Assembly: GCA_035644395.1 (NCBI GenBank)
Contig: DASQOR010000074.1
Coordinates: 1-64,000 of the forward strand
Length of the DNA: 64,000 bases
Direction of reading: 5' to 3'
Origin: JBGPLJ01 sp035644395
GTDB lineage: Bacteria > Pseudomonadota > Gammaproteobacteria > Steroidobacterales > Steroidobacteraceae
Part shown: positions 25,010 to 32,406 of the stretch, piece after piece
How positions within the stretch are numbered: the first letter of the stretch is position 1
How the letters are laid out: the number at the start of each line of letters is the position of its first letter
Made by a program: the position numbers and the translations under genes
Notes under the pieces: generated by a model
Databases searched by the model: none
What the model was told of the DNA's origin: nothing
What the model saw: only the letters and a program-made list of their open reading frames with translations

Positions 25010-25972
25010 TTATTTCTTCCGGCGCACCGCGCGCTTCGCCTTGCCCTTGGCCGACCGTCCGGCCGCTGCCTTTTTCGGCGCCGCGCGTTTCGCCCGGACC
25101 CTGGCCTTGACCCTGGCCTTTGCCTTGGTCTTTATCTTGGCCCTTGCCTTGGCTTTGGGTGCCGCCTTCTTTTTTGCCGCGGGCTTTGCCTTCACCGCGG
25201 GCGCGAACGAATGCACCGCGAATGCGACGCCCTGCGGATCGAGCAACGTCGTGATGCGCGAGCCGCCCGGCACCTCCATCGGTCCCTGGATGATTTTCGC
25301 GCCGGCGGATTTCGCCGCCGCTGTGGCGGTGTCCGCGTTCGCAACCTGTGCATAGCTCAGCCAGTTGGGCTTCGAATTGTCGGCTGGCGGCTTCGTGTAG
25401 ATGCCGCCGCGCTGCACGCCCTTCCAGCCGAAGATGTTGTAGAAGCCCATCGCGCCCATGTTCATGCGCGTCATGAGCTCCCAGCCGAAGAGCTGCTGGT
25501 AGAACTTGAGCGCCGCCTCGCCGTCGGCGGTTGCGAGTTCGTGCCAGGAGAAGTCGCCGTTGCGGGTCTCGGCATCGAGAGTCGCCGACGGGCTTGACGG
25601 GGAGTAGATGGCGAAGCTCGCGCCATGCGGATCCGCAAGCACGGCGAAGCGGCCGATCGTCGCGACGTCATGCGCTGCGCGCAGCACCTGCGCGCCGGCG
25701 CGGCGCGCCTGGTCGAGGGTCTCGTCGACGTTCGGCGTGCCGATATAGAGAAGCCATTGCGGCTGCGCTCCGTGCGCCACGGCATCGGCCGGTAGCGTCA
25801 TGAGCCCGCCGACAGGTCCACGGTCCGCGGTGAACATCGTGTAGTTGCGGTCTTGCGGCCAGGGCTGCGTCTTCCAGGAAATGACCTTGGGATAGAACGC
25901 GCTCGCCTCAACCACATCGCGGGTCATCAGTTCATGCCATAGGAATCTTCCGCGGACGTCCGGCTGTGCCAT
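25010..25972 (-). CDS. tandem VOC-domain protein with histone-like basic tail
   Basis: A 320-residue protein with two VOC (glyoxalase/bleomycin-resistance) domains, residues about 8-122 and 137-250, each starting with the FxWHEL pattern (GRFLWHELMTRDV, GDFSWHELATADG). After FAVHSFAP the last 65 residues are almost only Lys, Ala, Arg and Pro (KAKARAKIKTKAKARVK), like bacterial histone-H1-like tails. Such a tail should bind nucleic acid or polyphosphate and is odd on an enzyme of this type. The neighbour at 27145-27633 has a similar tail. It converges on the MFS gene with no spacer. Confidence 0.83.
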   Translation of the reverse strand: MAQPDVRGRFLWHELMTRDVVEASAFYPKVISWKTQPWPQDRNYTMFTADRGPVGGLMTLPADAVAHGAQPQWLLYIGTPNVDETLDQARRAGAQVLRAAHDVATIGRFAVLADPHGASFAIYSPSSPSATLDAETRNGDFSWHELATADGEAALKFYQQLFGWELMTRMNMGAMGFYNIFGWKGVQRGGIYTKPPADNSKPNWLSYAQVANADTATAAAKSAGAKIIQGPMEVPGGSRITTLLDPQGVAFAVHSFAPAVKAKPAAKKKAAPKAKARAKIKTKAKARVKARVRAKRAAPKKAAAGRSAKGKAKRAVRRKK

Positions 25973-26050
25973 GGTGGTCTCCTTTGTTTGTCTTGTGTCG
26001 GCAGCGGTGAGTCGTCGCTTATACGCCCATCTCGTGGCGTGAAAAAGACT

Positions 26051-26506
26051 CTAGCGGGCGCTGCGGCGCGCCATCGCGCCGAACAGCAGGAAGAATGCGG
26101 CGGCCCAGAGGTAATAGCCGACCTTCAGTCCGTCCATGGTGAAAAACCAGTACGTGTTCAGGGGGGCCGCGACGAGCACGGCCCACTGCAGCCGGGGCAA
26201 CGCGCGGTGCCAGCGCCCGAGGAGCGCCGCGACAGCCACTACAAACAGCAGGTTGGTCAACGCGCTCGCGACGTAGACCACGAGTTCCATGCCCTCGCGC
26301 CAGCCGTCGACGTTCGGTTTCGTCCACAGCAGCCGGATCACGATCCGGAACACCTGGGCACCGCTGCAGTTCGTCGACAGCCAGTGATCGAGCGAAGCGC
26401 CGCCCGCGGCGCAATCCGGCAACGCGATCGTCGGGCTGAACCACGATGCGAGCCACGCCAGGACGGCGGCGAGCAGCAGCAAGCGGGTCGGCTGCGGGCG
26501 GCTCAC
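26051..26506 (-). CDS. hypothetical membrane protein
   Basis: A 151-residue protein with about four hydrophobic segments (LLLLAAVLAWLASWF, a middle one at LVVYVASALTNLLFVVAVAAL, WAVLVAAPLNTYWFF, VGYYLWAAAFFLLFGAMA) and two cysteines in an outer loop (LPDCAAGG and STNCSGA) that may form a disulfide. I do not recognise the family. It starts with GTG overlapping the stop of the TMEM175 gene (GTGA), so the two are coupled and may act together in the inner membrane. Confidence 0.65.
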   Translation of the reverse strand: MSRPQPTRLLLLAAVLAWLASWFSPTIALPDCAAGGASLDHWLSTNCSGAQVFRIVIRLLWTKPNVDGWREGMELVVYVASALTNLLFVVAVAALLGRWHRALPRLQWAVLVAAPLNTYWFFTMDGLKVGYYLWAAAFFLLFGAMARRSAR

Positions 26507-27132
26507 CGGTGATGCTCTCCCGGCTCTTCCGGACGCGCCGCGCGATAGCAAAGCAGGAGCCACAGGACCCAGAGCGAGAAGTTGATCGCAAGACCGGCCA
26601 CGACATTGTAGAAGGCGACGACGGTCGCAAATGCGTAGACCAACGGGGCCGCGAAGTAGGCACGGCCAATGCGCCTCGCGACGATTGCATCCGTACCGTG
26701 CCGCAAGCGGTTGCGCCGGGTAATCGAAACGAGGAGCAGGCACCAGGCGATGCTCACGACGACGAACGTGCCGCAATAGAAAGCGGCGGCCGTCGTCGCT
26801 TGCGCGGTGGCGAGATGCTGGGCGAGCACCGCCGTCGGGAACGGAGTGAAGGTGACGGTCAGCAGCACGAAGCCGTTCGCGAACAGGAACTGGTAGTCGA
26901 CGACACGCACGAGACGCATCAGTTCGTGGTGGTTCATCCAGGTGACGAGGAGCACGAAGAAGCTCAGCAGGAACGCAACGTACGACGGCCACAGATGCGC
27001 GAGACTCACGGCGAGGCTGGCGCCGTTGGCGAGGCCCTCCTCCGGAACGCGGATCTCGAGGATGAGGAGCGTGATCGCGATCGCGAAGACGCCGTCGCTG
27101 AACGCTTCGACGCGTGTGGTGGATTCGGTCAA
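26503..27132 (-). CDS. TMEM175-family potassium-channel-like protein (DUF1211)
   Basis: A 209-residue membrane protein with about six hydrophobic helices. The family signature FSDGVFAIAITLLILEI sits in helix 1 (FSD at residues 11-13), where bacterial TMEM175 proteins line their potassium pore. Bacterial members are single-repeat and work as tetramers; the length fits. It is coupled to a downstream small membrane protein and lies 12 bases after the stop of the NTF2-like gene. Confidence 0.88.
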   Translation of the reverse strand: MTESTTRVEAFSDGVFAIAITLLILEIRVPEEGLANGASLAVSLAHLWPSYVAFLLSFFVLLVTWMNHHELMRLVRVVDYQFLFANGFVLLTVTFTPFPTAVLAQHLATAQATTAAAFYCGTFVVVSIAWCLLLVSITRRNRLRHGTDAIVARRIGRAYFAAPLVYAFATVVAFYNVVAGLAINFSLWVLWLLLCYRAARPEEPGEHHR

Positions 27133-27144
27133 TGCCCTGTCCCG

Positions 27145-27633
27145 CTATTTTTTCTTCGTTGGCTTCTTCGTCGGCCTGGACTTCGCTCCCGGCTTCGTCT
27201 TCGCCCGGGACTTCGATTTCTTCTTCGGCGCCTTCCTCCTGATGAGCGCGCGGATCGGCTCGTTGTCCGCGTACACTTCCCACTTGGCGACGCGGCCGTC
27301 GACGACCACCGCGCGCCACGCGGCCGTGGTTTCCCACCAGTTCTCCTCTTTCACCTTGCCTTCGACGGCGAGCGTACCGCCGGCGGCGCCGAAGAGCGCG
27401 ACGTACTCCGGCGCGAGCACGCCGTGATCGATGCGCAGCCAGTAGTCCGGCACCATCGCGAGGTAGTCCTGCCAGGCCTTGCGCACGGCTTGCGGGCCGC
27501 GCACCTTGTTGCCGAGCGAATCCACGAACACATGCCCCTCGTGCAGCAGCTTCATGATGCCGTCGAGATCGTGCCGGTTGATGGCCTCGGCAAGGCTCTC
27601 GATGACCTGCAACGGGGACGCGTCGTCGTTCAT
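27145..27633 (-). CDS. SnoaL/NTF2-like protein with basic tail
   Basis: A 162-residue protein. Residues 1-130 form an NTF2/SnoaL-like domain (EAINRHDLDGIMKLLHEGHVF, then RAVVVDGRVAKWEVYAD), a fold used by small isomerases and polyketide cyclases. The last 30 residues are lysine-rich (KAPKKKSKSRAKTKPGAK and on to KKPTKKK), resembling the tail on the VOC protein 1.2 kb away. The tail may bind DNA or RNA; the substrate of the domain is unknown. Confidence 0.8.
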   Translation of the reverse strand: MNDDASPLQVIESLAEAINRHDLDGIMKLLHEGHVFVDSLGNKVRGPQAVRKAWQDYLAMVPDYWLRIDHGVLAPEYVALFGAAGGTLAVEGKVKEENWWETTAAWRAVVVDGRVAKWEVYADNEPIRALIRRKAPKKKSKSRAKTKPGAKSRPTKKPTKKK

Positions 27634-27638
27634 GGCAA

Positions 27639-28397
27639 TTACTGCTCGATGTTGTATTCGATCGTCACGACGACCCGCGCGAGCTTCTCGACAGTCGACT
27701 TGTCGTAGATGCCGCCATAGTCGCTTGCTTCCTCGTTGGCGCCGGCCGCGAGAATATAGAACGAGCCCTGCGAGGCGGAACTCATCGTGCCGACCTTCAC
27801 CCCGCCGTTGCGCGCGAATTCCTCAGCCCGGGTGTGCGCATTGCGCGTCGCATCGCCGATGAGGGACATCTTCACGGCTTCGAGATCGGATACGAGGTAG
27901 AGCGGGTCGGAGTAGACCACCGGGCGCCCGTCCGCCTTGAATTGCAATGCCGCCTTGTTGGCGGCGGCGATCTTCGCCAGGTCGTTGCTGCGGATCACGA
28001 TTTCCTGGGTGCCGACGAAGCCCTTCTGCACTTCGTGGACGCGACCGGAGCTGGTCTCGACTTCCTCCATGTGCTTGTCGATGGTTTCGCCGGTCTCTGC
28101 CCTGGCCTTGGCATCGATGCCCTGCTGATCGAGGAATGCATCGAGCAAGGGTCGCTCCTTGCGCAGCAGGGCGAGAGTCTGTGCCAAGGTGTCGCCGTAA
28201 ACCCGGAGCCCGACCGTCCATTCCACCTGGTCGGCGCGAATGGGTTTCTCCGCCAGTCCCTTCACCACGATGGTGTCGCGTGCCGAACCGACGTGCTTCA
28301 GCTGGGCACCGAGCACGAACGCGGCGATGACGAGTCCCACCGCCAAAACCGCCGCCGGAACGGTCGCGGTCCGGGATCTGTCCGTGGCTTCAGGCAT
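27639..28397 (-). CDS. SIMPL-domain (DUF541) protein, membrane-anchored
   Basis: A 252-residue protein with one N-terminal hydrophobic segment (AAVLAVGLVIAAFVLGAQL) and a periplasmic SIMPL domain: TIVVKGLAEKPIRADQVEWT is typical of its first strand, and VVVTIEYNIEQ ends the protein. SIMPL proteins are exported and of uncertain role, related to eukaryotic SIMPL and to the oxidative-stress protein YggE. GGAGG seven bases before the ATG supports the start. A second SIMPL-like gene is at 53428-54171. Confidence 0.85.
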   Translation of the reverse strand: MPEATDRSRTATVPAAVLAVGLVIAAFVLGAQLKHVGSARDTIVVKGLAEKPIRADQVEWTVGLRVYGDTLAQTLALLRKERPLLDAFLDQQGIDAKARAETGETIDKHMEEVETSSGRVHEVQKGFVGTQEIVIRSNDLAKIAAANKAALQFKADGRPVVYSDPLYLVSDLEAVKMSLIGDATRNAHTRAEEFARNGGVKVGTMSSASQGSFYILAAGANEEASDYGGIYDKSTVEKLARVVVTIEYNIEQ

Positions 28398-28402
28398 GTG
28401 TC

Positions 28403-28621
28403 TTACCTCCGACGCTCGCCATTGCACCAGAAGAAGCGCGCCGGGTCTACGCGGCCGAATGCCGCAAAGTCGCGATCCGCCATGCTCTTCGCGAAGGCGG
28501 TCTCGGCCGCCCGCACCTGCTCGGCGAGCAGTTGCGGCGCCTCGGCGAACGACGTTCGTGCGGGGGCGGCCGTCACCGCGGGGAGGCCGGTTGCCAGCAG
28601 GGCCTTCATGAAATTCGACAT
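28403..28621 (-). pseudogene. DUF4440/SnoaL-like secreted protein, truncated
   Basis: A strong ribosome site (GGAGGAG) precedes an ATG at 28621 and a possible signal peptide (MSNFMKALLATGLPAVTAAP). The next part, LAEQVRAAETAFAKSMADRD, is the first helix of a DUF4440 NTF2-like domain, but after 72 residues the frame ends in unrelated sequence (DPARFFWCNGERRR). Normally 100 more residues should follow. The 3' end runs straight into the leader of the SIMPL gene five bases away, so a deletion seems to have removed most of it. Confidence 0.65.
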
Positions 28622-28670
28622 GGCTTTCTCCTCCGGATGAGAATGTCGGTTGCCGGCGGAGGGTACAGTC

Positions 28671-29657
28671 ATGGCAAAAGTCGTGCGAGTCTACGAACAC
28701 GGTGGGCCGGAAGTCTTGCGCATCGAGGAGCTCGACGTGGGCCGACCGGGTCCGGGCGAGGTTCGAATGCGCATCGAGGCGATCGGCCTCAATCGCTCGG
28801 AAGCCGCGTTTCGCGCGGGCCAGTATCCCGTGAAGCCGAAGCTGCCGACGCTCATCGGCTACGAAGCCGCCGGCGTCATCGAGTCGGTCGGCGAAGACGT
28901 GCGGGACTTCTCCGTGGACCAGCGCGTGTCGGTGCTGCCGACCTTCCGGCTCGGCGAGTACGGCGTGTATGCGGACACGGCGATCGTGCCGGCCCGCAGT
29001 CTCCTCGCGGCGCCGCCGGCACTGAGCTCCACTGAAGCCGCCGCCATCTGGATGCAGTACCTCACGGCGCTCGCCATCCTCGAGGGCGCACACGCGACCG
29101 TCGGCGACCACGTGATCATTCGCGCCGCATCGAGCAGCGTCGGTATCGCGGCCATCCAGCTTGCGAACTGGGCCGGTGCGGTGCCGATCGCCGCCACGCG
29201 CCGCAAGACGAAGGAGCAGGCGTTGCAGGCGCTCGGCGCAACGCACGTCATTGCCACGGAGGAAGCCGACCTCGTCGCGGAAGTGATGAAGATCACCGGC
29301 GGCAAGGGTGCGCGCATCGTTTTCGATCCGGTCGGCGGCCCTTACGTCGAGACCCTGGCGCAGGCGATGGCCGAAGAAGGGATTCTCTATATCTACGGGG
29401 GCCTGAGCGGGCAGCCGACGACCCATCCGCATTGGCCGGCCGCCCTCAAGCATCTCAGCGTTCGAGGCTGGGTCGCCTCGACGATCTGGAATCATCCCGA
29501 GCGCTTCGCCCGCGCCAAGGCACTCGTGCTGCGGGGACTTGCCGAAGGGCGCCTGAAGCCCGTCATCTCCAGGACCTTCGCCCTCGCCGACATCGTGGCC
29601 GCGCACCGCTATCTCGAATCGAATCAGCAGCTCGGCAAGGTAGTCGTCACCGTTTAG
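28671..29657 (+). CDS. zinc-free medium-chain dehydrogenase / quinone oxidoreductase-like
   Basis: A 328-residue MDR-superfamily NADPH oxidoreductase. The GroES-like N-terminal domain contains IGLNRSEAAFRAGQY and LIGYEAAGVIESVG; the Rossmann domain has VIIRAASSSVGIAAIQLA near 151-168. Zinc-binding cysteines are absent, as in quinone oxidoreductases and crotonyl-CoA-like reductases. GGAGG precedes the ATG at 28671. It is the only plus-strand gene between 25010 and 37800 and overlaps the 3' end of the NAT gene by 11 bases. Confidence 0.87.
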   Translation: MAKVVRVYEHGGPEVLRIEELDVGRPGPGEVRMRIEAIGLNRSEAAFRAGQYPVKPKLPTLIGYEAAGVIESVGEDVRDFSVDQRVSVLPTFRLGEYGVYADTAIVPARSLLAAPPALSSTEAAAIWMQYLTALAILEGAHATVGDHVIIRAASSSVGIAAIQLANWAGAVPIAATRRKTKEQALQALGATHVIATEEADLVAEVMKITGGKGARIVFDPVGGPYVETLAQAMAEEGILYIYGGLSGQPTTHPHWPAALKHLSVRGWVASTIWNHPERFARAKALVLRGLAEGRLKPVISRTFALADIVAAHRYLESNQQLGKVVVTV

Positions 29658-30513
29658 CGGCAGCCTGGGCCGTGCGCGATCCGGGCGGCGGCGGCGTCGG
29701 CGTATCCGCGGGTAATTGCGCCACGATCGCTTCGCTGATCCCGAGCTCGTCGATCAGGAAACGCCGCTGCGCTTCGCGGTCGAGCCCGCGCTCGACGACG
29801 GCGCCGCGAGCGTCGAATTCCACGCGCTTGGCGAGGCAGGTGCCGAGCATCGAGTCGCCGCTGATCCTGCGCGCATGGATTTCGAAATTGAATCCGCCCC
29901 AGGGACGGGTCATCTCATGGCGCTCGCTGAATTCCTCCGCCGTCGCGACGATCCGGTCGATGCGACATTCGAGGCCGCCGGGAAGATTCAGCGGACGCCA
30001 GCGGATATACCAGTGGCCGTCGCGTTTCCCGGCGCGCACACCCCAGGCCGGGTGCTCGATCACGGTCTCGGCCTGCTCGTCGAGCCGCAGGGGCTCGGAA
30101 TGCAGCATCGAAGCGTCGACGACGAAAAGCCCCGTGTCGTACTCCACCAGGACCGTGCCGTGATTCGGCGGGATGTTGGGACGCGCGAGCATCGTCGCGA
30201 CGCCGCGTCGCGCCGGGAAGCCAAGCGCTTGCAGCAGCGTGCAAAGCGCGCCGTTGCCGGCCCAGCAGGTCCCGCCCGTTCGATAACGGAGCCAGGCCTC
30301 GAAGAAATCCTCCGCGCCATCCCCGGGAAAAGCGGTCGTCAAGCCGCGCGCCAGGTGGATGCGCTTGCGCAGGTTGTCGAACGGCACGCCGCGACACCAG
30401 GCGTGATAGAGGGCGCGCAGTCCCGCGAAATCAGGCGCCGGCGCCTGCGCGAATCCGAGCGCCGCGACGACACGATCGATAAGCGCCGGCGACAGCTTCG
30501 TGGCGTCGGTCAT
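29647..30513 (-). CDS. arylamine N-acetyltransferase
   Basis: A 288-residue NAT. The catalytic triad is visible as Cys83 (RTGGTCWAGN), His118 (PNHGTVLVEY) and Asp133 (FVVDAS). These enzymes move acetyl or other acyl groups from CoA to arylamines and hydrazines. The C-terminal 20 residues (PTPPPPG and on) are an unstructured extension. The gene is next to a macro-domain gene (seven bases away) on the same strand and may be cotranscribed with it. Physiological substrate unknown. Confidence 0.88.
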   Translation of the reverse strand: MTDATKLSPALIDRVVAALGFAQAPAPDFAGLRALYHAWCRGVPFDNLRKRIHLARGLTTAFPGDGAEDFFEAWLRYRTGGTCWAGNGALCTLLQALGFPARRGVATMLARPNIPPNHGTVLVEYDTGLFVVDASMLHSEPLRLDEQAETVIEHPAWGVRAGKRDGHWYIRWRPLNLPGGLECRIDRIVATAEEFSERHEMTRPWGGFNFEIHARRISGDSMLGTCLAKRVEFDARGAVVERGLDREAQRRFLIDELGISEAIVAQLPADTPTPPPPGSRTAQAAAKR

Positions 30514-30520
30514 CGCTCGC

Positions 30521-31051
30521 TCACGCCTTCGCTTGCAGCGCGGCCTCGAGGGCCCGATGGACGTCGGCACCGAAGGCAACGAGCACGACGCGCTCGAATG
30601 CATGGCCGCGGGCGTCGGCCTCGAGAATCTCGCGCACGGCGATTCGAGCGGCGCTCGCGACCGGAAAGCCGTACACGCCGCAGCTGATCGCCGGAAACGC
30701 GATCGTGCGGACGCCGTTTGCGTTCGCGAGCGTCAAGGAATTGCGGTAGCAGGCGGCAAGCAGCTCCGCTTCGCTTGCGCCGCCACCGCGCCAGATCGGC
30801 CCAACCGTGTGAATGACGAAGCGCGCAGGCAGGCGGAAGCCCTCGGTGATTCGCGCCTCGCCGGTCGGGCAGCGCACGCCGGGTCGCACCTCGGCATGCC
30901 GGCGGCAGGCTTGCAGAAGCAGCGGACCGGCCGCGCGGTGGATCGCGCCGTCGACGCCGCCACCGCCCAGCATCTGTTCGTTGGCGGCGTTCACGATCGC
31001 ATCGACCTCAAGTCTCGTGATGTCGCCGCGCTCGAGCTCGACCGCACTCAC
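30521..31051 (-). CDS. macro-domain O-acetyl-ADP-ribose deacetylase
   Basis: A 176-residue macro domain of the YmdB/MacroD type. The first loop is NAANEQMLGGGGVDGAIHRA with the Asn and Asp used in catalysis, the second is ISCGVYGFP. These enzymes hydrolyse O-acetyl-ADP-ribose and mono-ADP-ribose from proteins. I use a GTG start at 31051, because upstream frame is Ser/Ala/Arg-rich and overlaps the preceding VOC gene. It is seven bases from that gene and lies in the same run. Confidence 0.86.
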   Translation of the reverse strand: MSAVELERGDITRLEVDAIVNAANEQMLGGGGVDGAIHRAAGPLLLQACRRHAEVRPGVRCPTGEARITEGFRLPARFVIHTVGPIWRGGGASEAELLAACYRNSLTLANANGVRTIAFPAISCGVYGFPVASAARIAVREILEADARGHAFERVVLVAFGADVHRALEAALQAKA

Positions 31052-31058
31052 GGTTGCA

Positions 31059-31424
31059 CTAGCGGACGTCGCCGGTCTTGAAATGCGGATTCTCGATGAT
31101 GCCGAAGCGGTTGCCGAATGGATCCTCGACCGCGCCGACGACGATGCCGTCGCCGACGTCATGCACGGGCTCGATGCTGGTGGCCCCGAGCTTCAGCAGG
31201 CGATCGAACATCTCGCGCGCGTTCGCCACGCCCCAGAATGCCTGTACGCCATGAGTTCCGGGCTTCCCGTCAGGCAGGAGGCCGAGTTCGAACCCGCCGA
31301 CCGAGAAGCCGACGTAGAACGGCTGGTCGAAATACGGCTGCACGCCAAGTATTTCGCTGTACCACGCCTTCGCGCGCGCGAGATCGGGCGCGGGATAGAT
31401 CGCCGTGCGCAGACCGAGAATCAT
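31059..31424 (-). CDS. VOC-superfamily protein
   Basis: A 121-residue single-domain VOC protein (GLRTAIYPAPDLARAKAWYS at the start, PFGNRFGIIENPHF near the end). Glu115 in IIEN may be a metal ligand. Similar proteins include bleomycin-resistance and glyoxalase-like families; no function can be assigned. It precedes the macro-domain gene by seven bases. Confidence 0.82.
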   Translation of the reverse strand: MILGLRTAIYPAPDLARAKAWYSEILGVQPYFDQPFYVGFSVGGFELGLLPDGKPGTHGVQAFWGVANAREMFDRLLKLGATSIEPVHDVGDGIVVGAVEDPFGNRFGIIENPHFKTGDVR

Positions 31425-31448
31425 GTGCGGCCCTCCAGCAGGGGAAGT

Positions 31449-31907
31449 TCAGTGCTTGCCCGCCGCTTCTTTGCGCGGCCCGATCCTGAGACTCGCGGTC
31501 GCTATCAGGATCTCGCGCAGGAAAGTGAGCAGGCCGATGAAAAAAGACAGCATCGCGATGACGAAGAGAATGGCCACCGGGAACGAGGCGTCGAACCCCA
31601 TCGAGGCGCCGAGGAAGAGAACCGCGATCACGGCGCACACCAGCAGCGCCGTGATCGTGCAGAGCGTGATCGCGCGCCCCGCGAGCTTGGCACGCCGCGA
31701 CAGGGTCGCGAGCTGCTTGTGGAGCACCGTCGCATCGCCCGGATGCGCTTCGAGCCGCTGCTCGAGCGTCCGGGCCCGGTCGATGACCCGCGCGAGCCGC
31801 TGCGTCATGACAGCGAGCATCGCGCCGATGCCGGACAAGAGGAATACGGGCGCAACCGCCAGCGAGATGACGTGCGCGACCGCGGCGATGCCCGTGTCAG
31901 CCGGCAT
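31449..31907 (-). CDS. DUF2721 membrane protein
   Basis: A 152-residue protein of the DUF2721 family: an N-terminal helix (ISLAVAPVFLLSGIGAMLAVMT), a basic cytosolic helix (RLARVIDRARTLEQRL) and two C-terminal membrane helices (LCTITALLVCAVIAVLFL and AILFVIAMLSFFIGLLTFL). No function is known. I start at the ATG at 31907; it overlaps the upstream membrane-protein gene by 11 bases. Confidence 0.83.
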   Translation of the reverse strand: MPADTGIAAVAHVISLAVAPVFLLSGIGAMLAVMTQRLARVIDRARTLEQRLEAHPGDATVLHKQLATLSRRAKLAGRAITLCTITALLVCAVIAVLFLGASMGFDASFPVAILFVIAMLSFFIGLLTFLREILIATASLRIGPRKEAAGKH

Positions 31908-32376
31908 TGGCGGCCGCCGCCCTCGGCGTCGAGAAATGCCGCACGGCGAGCGCGATCGGAACGCCGAACAGGATCGCGTGGGAAGCAAACCCGCGCGCGA
32001 CGATCGGAAACGTGAACGGGATGTGGAATGGCGCGGCCGAGAGCGGTATGAGCACGTAGTTCATGAAGAGATAGACGCAGATGCCGAAGATGAGCCCCGA
32101 CAGCACCGCGCGCTCGCGCAGGAACGGGATGAAGCGGCTCGCGAAATAGAAAACGGCGGCCGCACCGATCGCGATGCCGTAGTGAGACGCCAGGCCGAGC
32201 GTCGCCGTACCCGCACCGCCTTCGAACGAGGCGTTCCCCAGCCATCCGGTGGCGACCGATTGCAGTGTCCACTCGGGAGCCTTGCCGCGGGTGCTGTTCC
32301 AGACGACCGCATAAAGGATGTCGAAGGTGCCGGCGATGAGTCCGCCGACGAGAACACCGAGCAGGGGGCGCCGCAT
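31897..32376 (-). CDS. hypothetical four-helix membrane protein
   Basis: A 159-residue protein with about four hydrophobic helices (LLGVLVGGLIAGTFDILYAVV; a GIAIGAAAVFYFAS helix; AVLSGLIFGICVYLFMNYVL; a final AILFGVPIALAV helix). I have seen similar small proteins annotated only as hypothetical. It overlaps the DUF2721 gene by 11 bases, so they are likely translated together. Confidence 0.65.
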   Translation of the reverse strand: MRRPLLGVLVGGLIAGTFDILYAVVWNSTRGKAPEWTLQSVATGWLGNASFEGGAGTATLGLASHYGIAIGAAAVFYFASRFIPFLRERAVLSGLIFGICVYLFMNYVLIPLSAAPFHIPFTFPIVARGFASHAILFGVPIALAVRHFSTPRAAAANAG

Positions 32377-32406
32377 GAGAATACCTCTGGTCGTCCTGGT
32401 GGAATG

